This document shows positions 6,435-8,915 of a stretch of 8,915 nt of DNA, piece after piece. Source of the stretch: Planctomycetota bacterium. Lineage in GTDB: Bacteria; Planctomycetota; Phycisphaerae; UBA1845. The notes under the pieces are model-generated. The model was not told where the DNA came from. It saw nothing but the letters and a program-made list of their open reading frames with translations, and did no database searches. Location of the stretch: the NCBI GenBank assembly GCA_022563615.1, contig JADFMZ010000061.1:2981-11895 (forward strand), written 5' to 3'. Positions within the stretch are counted from its first letter, which is position 1. Every line of letters starts with the position of its first letter. The translations under genes were made by a program, and so were the position numbers.

Positions 6435-6710
6435 GGCACACGCCTCTACATACGGAGTACGGTCCCCGCCGCTTAGCGGGTTCAATCGGCGCGAAGTGAG
6501 CAAACCTGAGAAACCGTCAGGTTCGCAGGTTCATGGCGGATCAGTTGACCTACCCGGCTCGCTTCTTTCCGCGCGCCTCCGTCCGTACCCTTTGCGTTCA
6601 GGTGGAAGCCGTGCCGAAAGCGAGCCTAATGAAGCGAAGTATGAGTGCGAATACGAGTAAAGCAAAAATTCAATAAGATATCCTGCGCGATCGCACGTCT
6701 TTAGCCACCA
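6435..6710 (-). promoter_or_regulatory. Long structured leader of the kinase gene
   Basis: If transcription starts at the promoter at 6717-6745, about 275 untranslated nt precede the kinase. Three inverted repeats lie inside: GGCTCGCTT (6556-6564) with AAGCGAGCC (6618-6626); AACCTGA (6503-6509) with TCAGGTT (6517-6523); and CCGCT (6469-6473) with AGCGG (6475-6479). The last lies about 35 nt before the start codon. No known riboswitch consensus was recognised. The leader may be regulatory, or it may contain a short unannotated gene. Confidence 0.4.
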
Positions 6711-6716
6711 ACTCCC

Positions 6717-6745
6717 AGTATATCGGAACTCGGGCTCCGGGTCAA
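6717..6745 (-). promoter_or_regulatory. Sigma-70-type promoter for the kinase gene
   Basis: TTGACC (6740-6745) and TATACT (6717-6722) on the minus strand are separated by exactly 17 nt. Each matches consensus at 5 of 6 positions. Predicted start is near 6710. Confidence 0.65.
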
Positions 6746-6803
6746 TCAGCTTTCTCCTTGTCGGTAGGCATTTTGGGACGTGGACCGCCCCGGACGAGAC
6801 GGC

Positions 6804-6823
6804 TAGAGCAAGCTCTATTTTTA
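6804..6823 (+). terminator. Plus-strand terminator-like hairpin 1
   Basis: TAGAGC (6804-6809) and GCTCTA (6812-6817) form a short stem followed directly by TTTTT (6818-6822). The T-tract is on the plus side only. No plus-strand gene was found upstream. Confidence 0.35.
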
Positions 6824-6828
6824 TGTAG

Positions 6829-6848
6829 CGGTCCAACGACCGTTTTTT
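6829..6848 (+). terminator. Plus-strand intrinsic terminator-like hairpin 2
   Basis: CGGTC (6829-6833), loop CAAC, GACCG (6838-6842), then six T residues (6843-6848). This is a compact classical terminator shape for the plus strand. It lies 70 bp beyond the cysK stop, but on that gene's strand the hairpin has no T-tract after it, so it would not terminate cysK in the usual way. Confidence 0.5.
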
Positions 6849-6917
6849 CCGGGTGATTTCCCCGAAATGGCGATACGCAATAAATGAGAACGCTGTAACC
6901 TGTGAAACTATCCGTTG

Positions 6918-7865
6918 TTAAGCCCGGTCGGCAAACAGCGGCGTGGAAAGGTAACGATCCCCACCACTGGGCAGCACCACCACGATCACCTTACCCTTGT
7001 TCTCGGGCATGTGTGCGACCCGGTCGGCGGCGCAAAGAGCGGCGCCGGAAGAAATCCCACAGAACAGGCCCTCTTTCCTGGCGGCTTGGCGGGCCCATGA
7101 AATGGCGTCGTCATTAGATACCTGTACCACATCGTCAATGATGTCCAGGTTTAGATTGCGAGGGATGAAGCCTGCGCCGATCCCCTGGATCATGTGCTTG
7201 CCCGGCTGGAGCGGCTTGTTCGCGCGCGTCTGCGTGATCACCGGAGAGGCTTCCGGCTCCACGGCGTAGCATTGGAACGAAGGCTTGCGGGACTTGATGG
7301 CCTCGCCGACTCCGGTGATCGTTCCGCCCGTTCCGACACCCGCGACGAGAATATCCGCCTTCCCATCGGTATCAGTCCAGATTTCCTCAGCCGTGGTCTC
7401 ACGATGAATCTGCGGGTTGGCCGGGTTATTGAATTGCTGCGGCAAGAAACAGTTGGGTCCATCGGCTACAAGCTTTTCCGCCGCAGCCACTGCGCCTTTC
7501 ATTCCTTCGGCAGCCGGGGTCAGAACGAGCGAAGCGCCGTGGGCTTTCAAGATGGCGCGCCGCTCGACGGACATACTTTCCGGCATCGTCAGCGTGAGTT
7601 TGTATCCCTTGGCCGCACATACGAAGGCCAGGGATATTCCCGTATTGCCGGAGGTGGGCTCGATGATCATCGTTTCGGGCGTGATCCGCCCTTCGCGTTC
7701 AGCCGCTGCGATCATCGAAGCACCGATCCGATCTTTGACGCTGGACAGTGGGTTGGCAAATTCGAGCTTGGCGTAAACCGTCGCCGGCGCGTCGATGATT
7801 CGAGCGACCTTCACGAGGGGCGTGCGCCCGATCGCGCCTATGATGCTGTCGTAACGATTGGCCAT
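6918..7865 (-). CDS. cysK: Cysteine synthase A (O-acetylserine sulfhydrylase)
   Basis: This cytoplasmic PLP enzyme makes L-cysteine from O-acetyl-L-serine and sulfide, the last step of assimilatory cysteine synthesis. The protein has 315 residues, the normal family length. Visible motifs are PLP-binding Lys44 in NPLSSVKDRIG, the substrate loop TSGNTG (71-76), the PLP-phosphate loop GVGTGGT (176-182), CGISSGAA (269-276) and LPSGGDRYLST near the C-terminus (298-308). The order and spacing fit CysK or CysM. The GVGTGGTITGVG region and overall similarity favour CysK, but CysM or a cystathionine beta-synthase-like relative cannot be excluded. The ATG at 7865 has AGGAG 7 nt upstream. It appears to be a single-gene unit: the kinase promoter lies downstream of it and its own promoter lies at 7925-7953. 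Confidence 0.93.
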   Translation of the reverse strand: MANRYDSIIGAIGRTPLVKVARIIDAPATVYAKLEFANPLSSVKDRIGASMIAAAEREGRITPETMIIEPTSGNTGISLAFVCAAKGYKLTLTMPESMSVERRAILKAHGASLVLTPAAEGMKGAVAAAEKLVADGPNCFLPQQFNNPANPQIHRETTAEEIWTDTDGKADILVAGVGTGGTITGVGEAIKSRKPSFQCYAVEPEASPVITQTRANKPLQPGKHMIQGIGAGFIPRNLNLDIIDDVVQVSNDDAISWARQAARKEGLFCGISSGAALCAADRVAHMPENKGKVIVVVLPSGGDRYLSTPLFADRA

Positions 7866-7902
7866 GTTCGCTCTCCTGTTGATGCGTTAATCCGTAGTGT
7901 CA

Positions 7903-7934
7903 GCCCTACCCGTCAAGTGGCGGCATGGTAGGGC
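7903..7934. promoter_or_regulatory. Inverted repeat over the cysK -10 box, candidate operator
   Basis: GCCCTACC (7903-7910) and GGTAGGGC (7927-7934) are perfect 8-bp inverted repeats with a 16-bp gap. One arm covers most of the -10 box, and the other falls just after the predicted transcription start near 7917. A dimeric repressor could bind here, or the RNA could fold. No known regulator consensus was recognised. Confidence 0.45.
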
Positions 7935-7953
7935 GAAACTCCACTACAGTCAA
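7925..7953 (-). promoter_or_regulatory. Sigma-70-type promoter of cysK
   Basis: TTGACT (7948-7953) and TACCAT (7925-7930) on the minus strand are separated by 17 nt. The leader from about 7917 to the ATG is about 50 nt. Confidence 0.65.
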
Positions 7954-8088
7954 TTCAAAACGGCGGGCTTGCAAAGTTAAAGGATGAACCCGGCCTGCCT
8001 TGCTTGTGCCACAATGCTTGCGATGGCAAGAAGAAGAAAACCCGCCCTGATACGGCTGAGATCGCACGGTCGGTCGTCGAGCAGGCGA

Positions 8089-8580
8089 TCACAGTAGCGG
8101 CGGTTGTGCCTGCTCTCGCTTCATGAAATGCCTAGGCGATCCGTAGTCTGGTCCCTGCAACACTTCCAGCGTGTCGTGCTCGATATCTTCCCAGCCGCCC
8201 AACTTGCTCGTCCATCTTCCCGAGGGAAGCTGTAGCGCAACATGCATAAACTCGCCATCCATCACATACAAAGCGATCTTTTCGAAACCGGGCTCTACGG
8301 CAGATCCTTCGCAAACTTCGAATCCTTCCTCGCGGAACATCTCAACATAAGACTCGATTGAGTAATCTTCGGACCGTTCCGTAGGCCAAAAATATTGTTC
8401 ACTTGAGGTGGGCTCCCACCATCGCTGTTCATCGCCAAGAACCCAGCCAACGCAATTGTAGGCAGACGTTTCCGGACTGGTAACCCGATGATTGCTGTCG
8501 GCGATATTGGGGCAAAGAGCCTTGATTCGCGCAAATGCGTCTAGTTGATCCACCCGCGCAGTCGTCCCCATCGTACCCAT
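8089..8580 (-). CDS. DUF7689-like protein, unknown function
   Basis: A 163-residue soluble protein without signal peptide or membrane segment. The conserved features I recognise from this family are TSPETSAYNCVGWVLGD (34-50) with Cys43, RWW (53-55), FWP (64-66), FEKIALYV (99-106), HVALQL (113-118), GRWTSKLG (121-128), EDIEH (131-135) and YGSPRHFMKR (146-155). The Asn-Cys-x-x-Trp segment followed later by His-Val-Ala is compatible with a papain/NlpC/CHAP-like Cys-His enzyme fold, but that is inference and no activity is known. The family assignment is from memory. The upstream gene overlaps this one by 40 bp (8541-8580), so the two are almost certainly translated together. The start is uncertain: ATG at 8580, ATG at 8571 and a GTG at 8553 are all possible, none with a strong ribosome binding site. 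The region is less GC-rich than cysK, suggesting transfer. Confidence 0.7.
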   Translation of the reverse strand: MGTMGTTARVDQLDAFARIKALCPNIADSNHRVTSPETSAYNCVGWVLGDEQRWWEPTSSEQYFWPTERSEDYSIESYVEMFREEGFEVCEGSAVEPGFEKIALYVMDGEFMHVALQLPSGRWTSKLGGWEDIEHDTLEVLQGPDYGSPRHFMKREQAQPPLL

Positions 8581-8876
8581 GCATCTGCCATTTCCCGTAC
8601 ATTCCCGCGACTCTGCAAGGGGACCGGGTTTGCGCCCGTAATTTGCGAAAGTGCTTCAAACCAATGGTCCGGCTCTCGGTTCATTAGTTCCGACAGGATA
8701 TGTGGCACCGCATCCTCTCCCCAGTCAATGATCTGAAGATAAAGCGGATGCGAGATTCGATCCTTTACACGAGGTAGCCCCGCCGTTTTCCTTCTCCACT
8801 CGTCGGCCAGTGACCTGAACAACTTCGCTTCCTCAGAAACCGGGTAGATTGGGCAGCTCGATGCAACTAGAGTCAT
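8541..8876 (-). CDS. Small helical protein, partner of the DUF7689-like gene
   Basis: A 111-residue protein of unknown function if started at the ATG at 8876, where AGGA lies 10 nt upstream. The frame stays open to the window edge at 8915, adding 13 plausible residues (...PEAIQDELG), so the true start may lie outside and the gene may be partial. Landmarks are LFRSLADEWRRKTAG (about 19-33), HPLYLQIIDWGEDAVPHILSEL (about 43-64), DHWFEALSQITGANPVP (about 70-86) and AWVRWGRLRGWI near the end. The mix of amphipathic helices and conserved Trp residues suggests a compact helical or single HEAT-like fold. I recall very similar small proteins in cyanobacteria and planctomycetes, often beside a DUF7689-like gene. 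The 40-bp overlap with the next gene supports a functional pair. No toxin or antitoxin motif was recognised. Confidence 0.7.
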   Translation of the reverse strand: MTLVASSCPIYPVSEEAKLFRSLADEWRRKTAGLPRVKDRISHPLYLQIIDWGEDAVPHILSELMNREPDHWFEALSQITGANPVPLQSRGNVREMADAWVRWGRLRGWIN

Positions 8877-8915
8877 ACCCAGTTCATCCTGAATGGCTTC
8901 GGGACAAGCAAGAGA

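Noticed and set aside
6635..6660. Degenerate TATGAGTGCGAATACGAGTA micro-repeat
   Set aside because: Only about three imperfect units, too short and diverged to call a repeat.
6531..6836. Minus-strand open frame of 101 codons between cysK and the kinase
   Set aside because: It starts with TTG without a ribosome binding site, contains the kinase promoter inside it, and its end is Arg/Ser-rich low-complexity sequence.
7194..7931. Plus-strand open frame of 245 codons
   Set aside because: It lies antisense to cysK, which has every family motif. This is a frame shadow caused by GC-rich codons.
7984..8097. Plus-strand 37-residue frame with an Arg-rich end
   Set aside because: Only a weak AGG precedes the ATG, there is no recognisable motif, and it ends inside the last codons of the opposite-strand gene.
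1..8915. CRISPR array, tRNA, rRNA, transposase or integrase
   Set aside because: No regularly spaced direct repeats, no cloverleaf with a T-loop consensus, no rRNA-like conserved stretches and no recombinase motifs were found on either strand.

Overview
The window most likely comes from a planctomycete (Planctomycetota). This rests on protein style rather than a marker gene. There is a DUF481 outer-membrane protein with a duplicated N-terminal SH3-like segment, a tiny Cys-containing secreted protein with a GGCDLG stretch, and a 908-residue exported protein ending in the 'NGRWPES...DPFTGDEFGY...YSLSENGLDDGG' tail common in that phylum. Hairpin-rich intergenic repeats fit the same picture. Sampled GC is about 60% in the housekeeping part (7321-7560) and about 50% at the right end (8221-8460).

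Layout: (1) 2-109, plus strand, the last 35 codons of a response-regulator receiver domain. (2) 195-1615, minus strand, a small exported protein followed by a DUF481 beta-barrel protein, with a good sigma-70-type promoter at 1666-1694. (3) 1697-2002, repeat-rich: a 75-bp double-hairpin element and a 65-bp hairpin element. (4) 2003-4729, minus strand, a large exported protein with an N-terminal Asp-box beta-propeller, an acidic linker and a helical region. (5) 4730-5483, no convincing gene: a diverged second copy of the hairpin element, a 159-bp nested inverted-repeat structure and an isolated TATAAT box followed by a hairpin. (6) 5484-6434, minus strand, a soluble Ser/Thr protein kinase behind a leader of about 275 nt and a strong promoter at 6717-6745. 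(7) Two plus-strand terminator-like hairpins at 6804-6848 with no obvious gene to serve. (8) 6918-7865, minus strand, cysteine synthase with an excellent promoter and an inverted repeat over its -10 box. (9) 8089-8915, minus strand, two overlapping genes of unknown function: a small helical protein and a DUF7689-like protein. I recognise these as a recurring pair. Their lower GC suggests horizontal acquisition.

Apart from the fragment at the left edge, all genes are on the minus strand, but they do not form one pathway. The clear transcription units are the small protein plus DUF481, the kinase, cysK, and the two-gene cassette at the right edge. The best candidate for an undescribed system is that cassette at 8089-8915. 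The 908-residue multidomain protein and the structured intergenic elements come next. No CRISPR array, transposase, tRNA or rRNA was seen.
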